DNA of 64,000 nucleotides. Origin: Cristatella mucedo. Taxonomy: Eukaryota; Bryozoa; Phylactolaemata; Cristatellidae. Numbering within the stretch: the first letter of the stretch is position 1; every line of letters begins with the position of its first letter. The position numbers were made by a program, and so were the translations under genes. Positions 22,590 to 33,245 of the stretch are shown piece by piece. The notes under the pieces were generated by a model that ran no database searches, was not told where the DNA came from, and was given only the letters and a program-made list of their open reading frames with translations. Where the stretch lies: positions 769,501 to 833,500 of the forward strand of contig WPIO01000050.1 in NCBI GenBank assembly GCA_009760855.2, read 5' to 3'.

Positions 22590-23860
22590 CTTGGTGGGGA
22601 AAGAGTGACGATCGGTCCGGCAGATGAGGCACTGGCGTCGTTTCAATCTTACTTGGCTGACCGTGTTCAATCCGTGTCGTGTGGGGTCGAGTTTCTACCA
22701 CGCGACGGGTCACCTGAAGAGTCCTTCAACGGTCCTTCCTCGGTCCCTTGCTGATCTCCGTCTACACTCAACGTCTGGGAAAAGTGATTAAGGCAAATGG
22801 ATAGGATATCACTGTTACACCGACCATACTCAGATTTGTTTTCATTCAAACCATCGGAGTCTGCATAAAAAACTGATAATCTGAAATCTTGCCCTGCCAA
22901 AAATTTATCCTGGATGTTGGAAATTTTCTTGGCGATTTAATGAATGACGATTGAACCAAATTGCACCTCATAGGACACCCTAAGCGTGTGGCTGGTTTAA
23001 AAGGCTTTGCTCTTCTAATGGGTGACGGTATTGTGCGACCTTCACCGGGTGTTCATAATTTAGGTGTCGTTTTCGACAGCTGCCTAAATTTTAAAAGCTT
23101 CATTCAGAAGACTGCCTGTGCAGCTAACCATCACATCCGATCCCTATCCAAGATTAGGAGCTGTCCACCGTGGCTGGCAAACATTTACCAAGCTCCTTAT
23201 TTCTGTCTCGGCTTGATTATTGTAATTCCCTTTTCGCCTGGTTACCAGAAAAAGCAATTAGGCCACTGCAAATGGCTATGAATATGGCTGTAAGGCCGGT
23301 TTTCAAGTCCCACAAGTTCGATCACGTGTCTACTTCCTAAAAATGCCAGGATGGCTGCCGGTTTATCAACGCATACAGATCAAAGTTCTTACGTTGACCC
23401 ACAAGATCCACCTCGGCTTGGCTGACCTATACTTAGCTGAACTGCTGCACCAGTTTTAGTCTCCTCGTGCCTTTCGGTCCTGTATGGACGGTAAATTAGA
23501 TGTTCTATTCCTCCGCTTAAAGACCGTCGGCGGCAGAAGCTTTGGCTTTGCAGGTCCGAGACTGTTGAACTGGCATTCACTATTCTTAGACAACGGCAAC
23601 TACTCTCCTACTGCCGACTATGGCTCATCGTTTTCAGTGTTCCTGAGCTGCTGCTGCCATGCCACTAACTACCTCTACTGTTCTTCTGACTCAGCTATGC
23701 TTCCCACTTCCTCTTTTTTGAGTGAGATGAAGTCTGTTGGCTACTGGATGTTTACCGAAAGAAGCTTAAGCTGCAAGTGAGCAACACAAAACTCTCAGGC
23801 CTAACACTCACGTAGTCTTTGTGGCTTGTGGGGTTACAGACGGACAAACATGACGAGACA
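22590..23860 (+). mobile_element. LINE family B, degenerate copy from mid-polymerase to 3' end
   Basis: Starts inside the polymerase (ADEALASFQSYLADRVQSV) and passes through a broken VPQG region. It then shows a catalytic box altered to YTDH (22816-22827), the C-terminal segment (GVHNLGVVFDSCLNFKSF at about 23050) and the 3' UTR ending near 23850 without a clear ACATT tail. Many stops and frameshifts are present. Confidence 0.87.
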
Positions 23861-25144
23861 ATTGTTACGCCGAAGGCTCCGCAGGGTAGGCTTGACCTGC
23901 CGCTTACCTAGCGGCGTAGCCTTGCGCCTACTGCCGTTCGGTGCGCGCCTACTCGCAATAACTGGCCGCCACGAAACGAGCGTTTCTGGCGATGACCTGC
24001 TTACCGTTACTAAAGGGGGTCGTGAGTCCGCGGTGTTAATTGGAAAGCGAGACACACAAATTGGGGATTTTAATGAACTTTATTTGCGAGCGCACAAAGT
24101 CGCTGCGCGTCTAGTTCAGCTTTATCTCCACACTCCTCGCACGTTTCCAACAGCACCAACACTCTTGCGGAGGGAAAACTTCTCCACACTGAATCGCGAA
24201 CCGGAGCCTAAACCCTAACCAGAGAACTAGGACTCGGTTTCCGCCAGTGCGACAGGAATACTCCACACACGCCATCTCAAGCACTCTTGCGGAGGAAATA
24301 CTTCTCCACACTGGGGCTGCTTACGTGTATAACGGGAAACGACCCAAATAGACGGAGCCCGAACCATAATCTAAACCGTAACCGGAGAACTAGGTCTCGG
24401 TTTCCACCAGTGTGGCAGGAATACTCCACACGCGCCACCTCAAGCACTCTTGCGGAGGAAACACGTGTCCACACTTACGCTACTTACATCTATACTGGGG
24501 GTCGACCCAAATAGACGGAGCTCAAAATGGAGCCTAAACCCTAACCGGAGAACTAGGGCTACACACACGCAAACTACGCCTAGCTCGCACCGGCAAATCC
24601 CTATACCAAGACCGCGTGCTAGCGCGCACACACAAAACAAAAAAGAAACATAAAATGCTAGCTAGGACGCTATACGACCGTGTTCGATGGAGTCCACCGA
24701 ATCCTCCAAGCACTGTCTTGTCCTGTTCCGTCCATCGTCGGCGGACCGCCCGCCCTCCTCCCTCGCTTTCAGAGAAACGAGTGCCCGACGGCGTCGAAGC
24801 GCAGAGCCGGACCGAAGACCAGAAGAGACCAAAAACACTAGGCCCATTACGGTAAGGAATTAATACCGGCACTAGGCCACTGGAATGTCCCCTCTGTCCA
24901 GCTTGAATGGCGAATGGGTTCCAGACGATTCTTTTTGGACAGAGTGATGGCGAAGGTTGACAGGCCAGCCAATATATATCAGCAGTTCCCGCGGGTATCG
25001 GACCAATTCTTAAGGCCGACTCGCCACCGCTGGTCAGAGAGCTTCCTGGCTTACTCTTAAGCGCTTCCTCTCTAAACGCACTGACGCTCGTCTCTGGCTG
25101 ACTACTCCAGGACAAAGGAGTTCTAGCCCGCCTCCGAACAGCTC
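23861..25144. repeat. Unassigned GC-rich block with internal tandem repeats
   Basis: About 1.28 kb between a family B copy and an E remnant. Three related units start near 24159, 24282 and 24446, each beginning CACTCTTGCGGAGG and containing ACTTCTCCACACT or GTGTCCACACTT. CCTAAACCCTAACC words occur at about 24207 and 24534, and GGAGAACTAGG follows. Minus-strand frames through the units resemble one another (SSARVLE, EYSC.TGGNR, FLRKSA) because the DNA is repeated. No transposon termini were found. Confidence 0.6.
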
Positions 25145-25684
25145 TTGTTAGAGCTAAAATTCAGCCAAGGCCAGCAGGGCGCTACAGAATCTTACCAACA
25201 GGCTTGTGATAGCATGCATAACAGTGTCTCTGGGTCACAGTGTGAGTGCCTAACAATGCAGAGACCTGAAGGTTTTGCATACAAATAAATAATTCTAGAA
25301 ATGATAAGTCGGCATACACTTTTTAATTTCGCACAGCCATGTATATCGTGGAACTAGTTGGTTTCAAATCCCATGCATTCTGAGAGCTCAAAAGCACACT
25401 CAAGGAAAGTGCCGTCACTGCCACAAAGATTCGATGTTGGTTAAAGACAGGGATTAATGATTATAGTCAGAGGATCTGGTAGTTTCGTGCCTGGTTTGGC
25501 GGTAGTTAATATAGCTAGTTATAGGTAATACATTATGAAATAAAAATGCACGTGACACAACTTAGAAATCTATTCGCCACTTGATGTGGCACCACTGACG
25601 GTCTGTGAGAAGCGTCATGGCTCATGACAAGGCTCGTTTAATTAATCTTTCTTAAACTGAAGTTGGAGTAAAGAGGTTTTCTTT
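25145..25684 (-). mobile_element. LINE type E remnant, array copy II
   Basis: Aligns with 38.45 and 44.26 kb through GGGTCACAG.GTGAG (about 25232), TTCGATGTTGGTTAAAG (about 25428), GGTAGTTTCGTGCCTG, and ACTTGATGTGGCACCACTGACGGTCTGTGAGAAGC-like sequence (about 25578 onward). The last stretch is antisense to the LINE C-terminal coding region. Confidence 0.65.
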
Positions 25685-26245
25685 TCGGATTGCTCGCTGG
25701 GGCAGCGTATCTGATGTCCGCTGTTGTAGTCAGCTTGTCAGGCCCATCAATGCTAATTGAGAATAGGACTAGTCACGCCCGGCTCCCAATGATTAAACGT
25801 GGTGTACGATGCAACCGTGCCTTGGTACTTGAACCGTGTGGTTGCCAGGCAACGATTTAACGAGGTGAGAGGGACGGTGACAAAAAGCAGAGAAAAAGAG
25901 GGAGAGAGAAAGAGAGGGAAATCACGAACTAGAGAGAGACGGAGAGGAAGAGAGAGATAGATAGAGTGAGAGAGTGTATGAGAGAGAGAGAGAGAGAGAG
26001 AGAGTGAGAGAGAGAGAGAGTGAGAGAGAGAGTGAGCGAGTAATGCAGCCTCAGTGCCATGCAGCCCTACAAAGGCAGCGAATCGGAATATTACACAGTG
26101 AGGCAGAGATAGAATGGAGACGCTCCGATTGATTGCGGTGCAGCTTTCGCAAATTCCTCGAGGTCCAAAGTCAAAGTCGCCTGATGCGAAAACATCAGTT
26201 CCGATTGCTAGTGAATAGTGGCGCTGTGGTTGCATCATCACTCAC
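25685..26245. repeat. Block C1 with (AG)n tract, array copy II
   Basis: Aligns with 44935-46095: GTCCGCTGTTGTAGTCAG, then the CGTGCCTTGG segment, a long AG tract (25881-26038), ATGCAG, GGCAGCG/GGCAGAG, GATTGATTGC/GATCGATTAA, AGGTCCAAAGTCAA/AGGGTCAAAGTCAA and TTGCATCATC. The landmark order is conserved although sequence identity is only moderate. Confidence 0.75.
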
Positions 26246-26800
26246 CAAACAATCAAGCTGCAGCAGCAGCCAAGAGGACTAATGGCGACCATCTTTTACT
26301 CGTGCATGCATAGTCCTGCTGCCGGATTTGCTAGAGGCGTGGTTTAGTGAAGGCAATTTTTTAGCCGTGGAAACGACCAGCATCGACAAGCATTTGTAGC
26401 ATCAGAGACTTTCTATGTCAGTGAGTTGACGGAGTGGCCGCATGGCAGCGGCCTGCCACTGAGCTGCGGCGGGCTGCAATGTGTGTCGCTCACCTGCAAT
26501 GCATTCAGCCTCACTCCTTGCTCATGTGCGATGCATCCAGCCTCGTGCGTTACCCTGCCTTTTGCTTCAGTGGTTGAAGCCGTAGCTCTTTCGCCCAACG
26601 CACTTGCAGAGCGACAGATCCGAGTATGTTCAGTATGCATGAGGTTCCGTATGCATGAGAAGCAGATGACTCACAGCGAGCAGCGTAGCGGTGAGGCGTG
26701 TAACAAGAGAAGCCCCAATCGGTGTCGAGCAGAGATAGAAAACTATCTACTGCCCGCCGCCACCGACAGAGTCAGCTTTTGACAATAAGAATTATAACGT
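26246..26800. repeat. Block C2, array copy II
   Basis: Aligns with 46096-46740 and in part with 39300-39720. Shared: GGCGACCATC/GCGGCCATCG, CCGTGGAAACG, GAGTTGACGG, CACTCACCTG..ATGCATCCAGCCTC, CCGACAG.GTCAG. A 118-codon plus-strand frame (26426-26782) has no recognised domain. Confidence 0.7.
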
Positions 26801-26917
26801 TGGCGAAATGGTAATGCAGATATTTAGAATGAATGCATCCGAGAAAATGGGCAGCCCATATAACACTTTCTCAATGTCGAATAAAAAGCTACAGCGCCCC
26901 CCAGCAGGCGTGGGCAG

Positions 26918-27870
26918 CGGACTGGTTATGGGCAAACCCAGCGTGATTCAGAAATTTTGAAAATCTGTCTATCAAAATTGGCTCTGCCAGCATATCCTCC
27001 GTTGAATCAGCTCATATCTAGGTGTCATGTTACAAAGTGACCTGTCGGTAGACGACCACAACAGCTCCACAATGAAGTCTGCCTACTTTCAGCTACATTA
27101 CATTGCTAAAATTCGGACTTGTTTAGAGATAGATACACCGTCAAAGTTGGTCCCTGAATTTGTGACATCCCGTCTTGACTTCTGCAACTCACTGCTTGCT
27201 GGCCTACCAGCATATGCGACCAGGCGATTACAGCTGGTACCGAACTCCGCAGCTAGGCTTGTCTGTCGTAAGCATAGCAGTTGCCACAGCTAACCACTTC
27301 TCGCTGATCTGCACTGGATCCCAGTTAAGCAGCGCTTCGACTTCAATGTTTTATCGCTCACTTGTATGTCACTTCATTATTTGGCTCCAGCCTATCTCTC
27401 AGATCTACTCCCCCACCAGGCCTAGCATCGTTCCCACCCGCTTTTCGGAATCCAACAGTTTACCAATACCTCGTACAAACCTCAAATCCTTTGGAGACCG
27501 TACATTTAGTTCGTATGCTCCCAACGCCTGGAACTCCGTCCCGACTTGCGTCAGAACATCCCCTGACTTGACCACATTTAAAAAGAACTCAAAGTCTTAT
27601 AAACACACCTATTCAGGACAGCATTTAGTGGGTCCCTGTGATTCGTCCTTCATGGGCTTATGCGTGCTGACAATGTGCATGCTGCCACTAACCACATTTG
27701 CTCGCTGACCCGGTGCATTTCACGCCTAACCATGTTATTCATTTTATTTATCAAGCCTGATATTACTCACCATTCAATTGCGTTTTCCTTCGCAGCAAAT
27801 GTAAAGCGCCAAGAAAGATATTGAGTTCTCTGAGGGAGCTTTATCGAGTGCTTTATTGTTGTTATTATCA
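26918..27870 (+). mobile_element. LINE family A, 5'-truncated copy
   Basis: Starts just after the polymerase palm (matching the VMGKPSVIQ region), continues through the C-terminal coding segment, 3' UTR and hairpin (about 27804-27856, one mismatch in the stem), and ends with a TTATTGTTGTTATTATC tail. Confidence 0.9.
27027..27640 (+). pseudogene. C-terminal ORF segment of family A (broken)
   Basis: Two overlapping frames carry the family A C-terminus: IAKIRTCLEIDTPSKLVPEF and SRLDFCNSLLAGLPA in the first, then, after a frame change near 27290, ISQIYSPTRPSIVPTRFSES and LKSFGDRTFSSYAP followed by WNSVPTCVRTSPDLTTFKK. The element lacks its polymerase, so it is a dead fragment. Confidence 0.82.
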
Positions 27871-27879
27871 TCCGTCGCC

Positions 27880-29600
27880 GGCGAAGGAAATGCATAGCGA
27901 AGGTTGCCGCCACAGCGCGCGACGGCTGCGGTGCGGTTGGCGTAAATGCCACCGCAGTCGAGGTATTCGGCGAGCGAGCAAATGCAACGTCAGTGAAGCG
28001 ACGCGACGGCAGCAGCCGGAAGCAGCTCGGCACGTGACGCCATCTCGTCTCACTCGATGGCCAGGCACATGCAACAAGACGGCTTTTTAGGTTAGAAGCA
28101 TGCGAACGGGCACATGCTGTGTAGCCCCACGATTTTAAAACACTACCGAAACAGCCCAGCCTCCATTAGGAACTATGAGCTTTGCCGCCGAATAAGGACG
28201 CTTATGAAATAGCCCTAATAAACCATGGCTGATTAGCAGCAATAATTCCTAAAAATGAAAGCGAGACAGTCTGTACGTCATATCCATCCTTCCCGTCCGA
28301 CACCTGTCACTTACTGACCTTAAGCAACAACATGGCCCACTTATGTCACGCGGCAAGATGGCTCACTCACGTCACGGGTATTACTTACAGTGTTGTGTTT
28401 CTGCATTGACTCACCGAAGTGAGTGCAGAGGCTCACTCAACACATCCCTAGTAATTAAAGCGAGTAAGTCTGCCTTTCGATCCGTCACGCGGCATAATGA
28501 GACAATTTTGTCGCGTAGTCTTCGCGTCAGTGAAGACTCACTAGAGGACGAAATACATAGTGGAATAAGAGGTGATAGGCGTATAAATTTACAAAAATTA
28601 TGGCGATTCTACCATGACTTAGCAAAGCGAGCCGGCATGCTCACACGCGTATGATAGTGAGCGATAGTGATTATTGTGAAACACGGCCTGACTATTGCAT
28701 AAGGCTTGTGACTGAGAGCAGTCTCCCGTCACGGAGCATCAGTCCGCCCGGTCGGTGAGCGTAGCTCTGAGCGCGACCTGCTGTGAGCCTGTTAGCGACT
28801 CGGCGAGAAGTCAGTAGGGTGTATCAGCCGCAGAAAACAGGCTGCTATTATTAGAAGACAGGCTGCTAGTAATACGGTGCCGCTGCTAGGGCTGCGCGCA
28901 GAATACTAGGAGCTGTTTATTGTCGTCAGCATATTGCCAGCTCTGGGTCTTTGCAAGTTACAAGCGTTTTGCCAGAACCACCCGAACTAACGAGTTTAGT
29001 GTGGTCGTAGCAGAGCCCCGACGTAGTGAGCGAACGCGACGGAACGCCGCGGCCGAAGCAGTACGAGTTGCGCCGTCTCCTTCGCGGTGTACTGGCCAGC
29101 GAACTGTCTTGAGTGCGAGCGACTGCAGTGTCTCTAAAATTGCAGCAATCGCCGCCGCAGGAAAGCGTCGTCCGAGAAAGTGACGTAAACGTTCGCCTTC
29201 GCGACCGATCGCGTAGCGCTTGGGCTGGCCGCTCTCAGTGCGCCGACGTGCGTCACCTCCAGCGGCGACATCGCTGGCGTCCCCGGTTCGAAAGGTTTGC
29301 ATTACCCGTTGCGGTTCGCGGCAAGCAAGCGGACGAGGCGTTAGCGAAGCAGGGCGACGGCTGCAGCAAGAAGCTTTGCGGCTTCCGACGCCATCTTCTC
29401 GGCCAGGAACGTGCGATGAGGCGGCGGGGTGCGGTAGGGGCACTCGAACGGGCGCACGAATGGGCACGTGCAATAAAAGCACCACAAACATGTTCTACGT
29501 ACTTTATAGCTGATCTTTGATTGACGTATATGATCTTTTACGCTGAAATATGCCGCTTATGAGAAAGACGCGTTAGGTTGAGACTAAAATCATGTATCCC
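27880..29600. repeat. Block C3, array copy II (rearranged)
   Basis: 27960-28270 matches 40360-40580 (GAAGCGACGCGACGGCAGC, CCACGATT.TAAAACA, AACTATGAGCTTTG). 28260-28435 and 28655-28960 match 40600-41080 (GATAGTGATTATTGTGA, GGTCGG.GAGCGTAGC, ATTGTCGTCA). 28990-29510 matches 40080-40500 again, so part of C3 is present twice in an altered order. About 220 bp at 28436-28655 are absent from copy III. Open frames on both strands are attributed to high GC content. Confidence 0.7.
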
Positions 29601-29603
29601 TGT

Positions 29604-29607
<4 letters not shown>

Positions 29608-29635
<28 letters not shown>

Positions 29636-30294
29636 GCACTTGATAAAGCGCCCTCAGATAACTTAATCTCTTTCTAGGCGCTTTACATTTGCTGCAAAGT
29701 GATACGCAATAGAATAGTAAGTAAAATCATGCTTGAAAAACAAACAAAATGAATAACATGGTTAGGGGTTACATGCACTGGGTCAGCATGCAAATGTGGT
29801 TAGTGGCAGCATGAACAGTGTCAGCACGCATAAGCACATCGAGGACGAATCACAAGGACCCACTAAATGCTGTCCTAAATAGGTATGTTTTTAAGTTTCT
29901 TTTAAATGTGGTCAGGTCAGGGGATGTTCTGATGCAGGTCGGGAGGGAGTTCCAGGCTGTGGAAGCATACGAGCTAAATGCACGGTCTCCAAAGGATTTA
30001 AGGTTTGTACGAGGTATTTCTAGACTGTTGGATTCCGAAAAGCGAGTGGTACGATGCTTTGCCTGATGGGGTAGTATATCTGAAAGGTAGGCTGGAGCCA
30101 TAGAATGAAGAGACCTAAAAGTGAGCGACAAAACCTTGAAGTCAATCCGTTGCTTGACTGGTAGCCAGTGCAGGTCGGCGAGAAGTGGAGTAATGTGGCA
30201 ACTGCGACGCTCACGACAGACAAGCCTAGCTGCAGAGTTTTGCACCAGCTGCAATCGCCTGATCGCACATGCTGGTAGGCCTGTAAGCAGTGAT
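29608..30294 (-). mobile_element. LINE family A, 5'-truncated copy
   Basis: Minus strand. It has a (TAA)n tail at 29608-29634, an intact hairpin, the 3' UTR, then the open C-terminal frame 30254-29850 (134 codons: CERRSCHITPLLADLHWLPV, HSMAPAYLSDILPHQ, WNSLPTCIRTSPDLTTF). It is truncated at 30294, where block C sequence begins. Confidence 0.92.
29850..30254 (-). CDS. Partial family A ORF, C-terminal region
   Basis: An uninterrupted 134-codon frame corresponding to the extreme C-terminus of the LINE A protein. Landmarks are LQLVQNSAARLVCRERRSC, LPVKQRIDFKVLSLTF, LPHQAKHRTTRFSES, LKSFGDRAFSSYA, LKTYLFRTAFSGSL and a stop at the family stop position. There is no start codon of its own, because it is a 5'-truncated retrocopy. 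Confidence 0.82.
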   Translation of the reverse strand: MQLVQNSAARLVCRERRSCHITPLLADLHWLPVKQRIDFKVLSLTFRSLHSMAPAYLSDILPHQAKHRTTRFSESNSLEIPRTNLKSFGDRAFSSYASTAWNSLPTCIRTSPDLTTFKRNLKTYLFRTAFSGSL

Positions 30295-30545
30295 TAAAGT
30301 GAGAACGTCCGTACGTCATGTCCGTTCTTCTCGTTCGTCCGTTAGGTCCGTCGCCCGTCATGCAAGTACGTCACGCAGCAACATGGCGCACTTCCGTCAG
30401 TTCGCATGACGTTTGCAGCAATTGTAAAGCGCCTAGAAAGAGATCGAGTTCGCTGAGGTGCTTTATCAAGAGGATTATTATTATGATTACTGCAGTATTG
30501 TATTTCTCCTATGACTCGGCGATGCAAGCCAACAGGCTCACTCGA
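30295..30545. repeat. Block C fragment interrupted by a minute LINE A tail
   Basis: 30295-30410 (AGTGAGAACGTCCGTACGTC, ACGTCACGCAGCAACATGGC) and 30486-30545 (ATTTCTCCTATGACTCGGCG) align with 40605-40790. Between them lies a family A 3' tail. Confidence 0.7.
30411..30485 (+). mobile_element. LINE family A, tail-only insertion
   Basis: Only about 75 bp of the element: GTTTGCAGCAATTGTAAAGC through the hairpin and a GGATTATTATTATG tail, sitting inside block C. The stem retains pairing with one G-T wobble. Confidence 0.85.
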
Positions 30546-30562
30546 TGTATATTGCTTATGCA

Positions 30563-30589
30563 TATTATATATATATATATATATATATT
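30563..30589. repeat. (AT)n microsatellite
   Basis: A short pure AT run. The sequence 30590-30785 after it is unassigned. Confidence 0.9.
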
Positions 30590-30785
30590 ATCGAGAAAAA
30601 AGATTTTTAACTATTATATATACATTAGCCGGCGGTGCCCTGTCCTGTCGGGTATGTTGAGCATGCTACGCGGGCCTCCTGCTTCAGGAACATTAACCAC
30701 ACGGCTTCCGAGCCAATGATGGCGTCTGAGACGCAGTGCCGCCTAAAAGCCATTCTCTCCGGGCGTGGGATGCCGAGTTTATGAT

Positions 30786-31640
30786 AGCAATAACCATAAT
30801 GCACTTGATAAAGTGCCCTCAGAGAACTCAATCTCTTTCTAGGCGCTTTACATTTGCTGCAAAGGGAAACGCGATTGAATGGTTAGTAATGTCATGCTTA
30901 ATAAACAACATGAATAAAATGGTTATTGGTGACATGCACAGGGTCAGCATGCAAATGTGGTTAGTGGCAGCATGCAGTGTTAGCACGCATAGGCACATGA
31001 AGGACAAATCGCAGGGACCCACTAAATGCTGTCCTAAATAGGTGTGTTGTTAAGTTCTTTTTAAATGTGGTCAGGTCAGGGGATGTTCTGCCGCCGGTCG
31101 GGAGGGAGTTCCAGGCTTTGGGATCATACGAACTAGATGCACGGTCTCCAAAGGATTTGAGGTTTGTACGAGGTATTGGTAGACTGTTGTATTCCAAAAA
31201 GCGGGTGGTACGATGCTTGGCCTGATGGGTGAGTAGATCTGAGAGATAGGCTGGGGCCGAAGAATGAAGTGACCTAAAAGTGAGCGAAAAAATCTTGAAG
31301 TCAATCCGTTGCTTGACTTGTAGCCAGTGCAGGTCGGCGAGAAGTGGTGTAATGTGGTCACTGCGACGCTCAAGACAGACAAGCCTAGCTGTGGAGTTTT
31401 CTACCAGCTGCAATCGCCTGATCGCACATGCTGGTAGGCCAGTAAGCAGTGAGTTGCAGAAGTCGAGATGGGACGTTAGGAATGCATGGACCAACTTGGA
31501 CGTGGTATCCTTATCTAAACAAGCCCGAATTTTAGCAATTTTACGAAGCTAAAAATAGGCAGATTTTACTGTGGAGCTGATATGCTCGTCTAAAGAGAGG
31601 TCGCTTTGGAATACGACACATTGTTTCCGAGCTGGATCTT
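30786..31640 (-). mobile_element. LINE family A, 5'-truncated copy
   Basis: Minus-strand copy extending from a weak AT-rich tail near 30789, through the hairpin and 3' UTR, up to the region just after the polymerase palm (antisense of ACCACATCAGCTCCACAG near 31565-31585). Pairwise it is very similar to the 29.6-kb and 62-kb copies. Confidence 0.92.
30961..31494 (-). CDS. Partial family A ORF, C-terminal region
   Basis: A 177-codon open frame with the family A C-terminus: FLTSHLDFCNSLLTGLPACA, CLERRSDHITPLLADLHWL, RIDFKIFSLTFRSLHS, LTHQAKHRTTRF, LKSFGDRASSSYDPKAWNSL, LTTFKKNLTTHLFRTAFSG. It runs past the family stop position into the UTR. It is a fragment without polymerase or endonuclease. 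Confidence 0.82.
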   Translation of the reverse strand: MVHAFLTSHLDFCNSLLTGLPACAIRRLQLVENSTARLVCLERRSDHITPLLADLHWLQVKQRIDFKIFSLTFRSLHSSAPAYLSDLLTHQAKHRTTRFLEYNSLPIPRTNLKSFGDRASSSYDPKAWNSLPTGGRTSPDLTTFKKNLTTHLFRTAFSGSLRFVLHVPMRANTACCH

Positions 31641-31689
31641 ATTTTATCATACTCTAGGGTAGGGTGTCCCTTAATGTTAATTTTTTTCA

Positions 31690-32650
31690 CTAATAGGGTT
31701 CCTTAAAGCCACTTTTTGTTTCTAATGACTACACTGACATATTTTCAGTTTCTGGAGGCAATGCTGACTCGCTAAGACTTTTCGATCGCTATCAAAGATC
31801 TACCATATTGTAATATCTAATATAAAAGTTTGTCTTTATTAAATCAAAGCAAGTTCAAAGCAATATACGTGAGAATTGCATAGGGTAGTTTGTATGACAG
31901 GTAAGAAATTTATGTAGCTCCCTGGGGAAACTAAACTACTCTAGTGAAAATTAGTGTCTGGATGTCAAAATAGTTCTCATAAATTTCAAAGCAACCGCTT
32001 TATTTCTAGTGGCTAAAACAGCGTGTTCCTCCTTTTTCTCCGGCAATGTCGACAGGCTAGGAGTCTTCTGTCGCTATAAAACAACTAAGCAGGCAAAATA
32101 ACTAGCATGAAAGTCAGCTTTCATTAAATCGGAGGACGTTCCCAACAATGCAAGTGAGAATTTCACAAAGTATTTTTTATTACATGGTAAAAAATTGATG
32201 TAGCTTCATTGGAGACTGATATACTTTAGGTAATATTCATACTATAAATAAATCATGTCTATTGGTTGCTGATGGAATGAGCAGAATCAGCACGGAATTT
32301 TGCACGAACGATACGGTCTATTGGTTAGTGATGAAATGAGCAGAATCAGCTCGGATTTTTGCACGAAGGATACTCATAGGGAAGCGTGCAAGAAAGCCAT
32401 TGACTAAAATTACCTTCACTTTTCTTGAAGATGTCGAGCTGCTGAGCAAAACGTGTCTGTCGCCATTGGTCTTACCATGATCGAATATAGCAGCTAATTG
32501 AGTTGATTTTTTCGTCAAACTAAATTAATTTGTTTATTAAGAAAATTCAGCTTATTTTTCACGAAAGACGTGAATGAGCGACGAGCAGGCAGGCATTAAG
32601 GGAATAAGCCTGTGCTCGCCTCATGTCTAGTAATTACAGCGAGAAAGTCA
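31690..32650. repeat. Repeat F, copy 1, internally tandem (about 285 bp)
   Basis: Two diverged units offset by about 285 bp share GTGAGAAT(T)...GGTAAGAAATTTATGTAGCT/GGTAAAAAATTGATGTAGCT and T.TTTATTAAATC. A 59-bp tandem duplication follows (32258-32316 and 32317-32374, TCTATTGGTT(G/A)(C/G)TGATG...GAGCAGAATCAGC). From about 31943 onward the block aligns with 35893 onward. Confidence 0.78.
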
Positions 32651-32924
32651 GTCGCCCAACGATACGGCTACAGCTCATTCCGGAAGTGGCATGTAACTGT
32701 ACTGTGACACAGGTAGTGAGCTGCTCCTGATTAAGAATAAGTGTCTTGTTGAGATACCGACGATTGGTCCTTATCCATCATTGCTACTTAAGACAAACGA
32801 ACACATTGCGAAATCTTTTGGATTTATTTCTTCCTTTTTAGGTAGGGCGCAAACGTAGCCATGGAGATCAATAGGGCTTTGATTCAGTAGCTTTCCCAGC
32901 TGCAACTGAATTGCATTATTTTTA
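32651..32924. other. Array spacer between F and LINE B
   Basis: Aligns at an offset of about 3.95 kb with 36545-36894 (GTAACTGTACTGTGAC/GTAACTGCACTGTGAC, GTAGTGAGCTGCT, GATTTATTTCTTCC). Confidence 0.65.
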
Positions 32925-33245
32925 ATCTAAACGGCGACAGAAGAGTTTGCTGTGAATGTCCTTGCCTGTGGAACTCAGCTGCCCAATTCTTACGCAACGA
33001 TGCATTTTTGCCTACAGCTGACCACGGCGTGTCTTTCCGAGCCGTCCCAAGCTGCTAATTCCATGCAACTCACTGTGTTAACTGCTCTCCTGACAGCTAC
33101 TCTTCTCACTTACTCTTTGTTGCGTTAGGTGATGCCTTTTGGCTACCGAACGCGTATCGAAAGCCGCTTAGGCTGTTAGTGGGCTATACAAAACTTTGAA
33201 GAGTAACTCACACGTAGTCTTTGTGGCTTTACGGAGCAACAGTCA
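32925..33245 (+). mobile_element. LINE family B, 3' fragment
   Basis: Starts at ACGGCGACAGAAGAGTTTGC and ends in a decayed tail (AGATGCACGAAATTACC). It shares both its 5' truncation point and its flanks with 36895-37240, so the two derive from one insertion that was later duplicated. Confidence 0.88.

Noticed and set aside
24200-24545. Interstitial telomere array
   Set aside because: Only two isolated CCTAAACCCTAACC words occur, with no tandem hexamers.
23861-25144. DNA transposon or LTR element
   Set aside because: I looked for terminal inverted or direct repeats at both edges and found none convincing.
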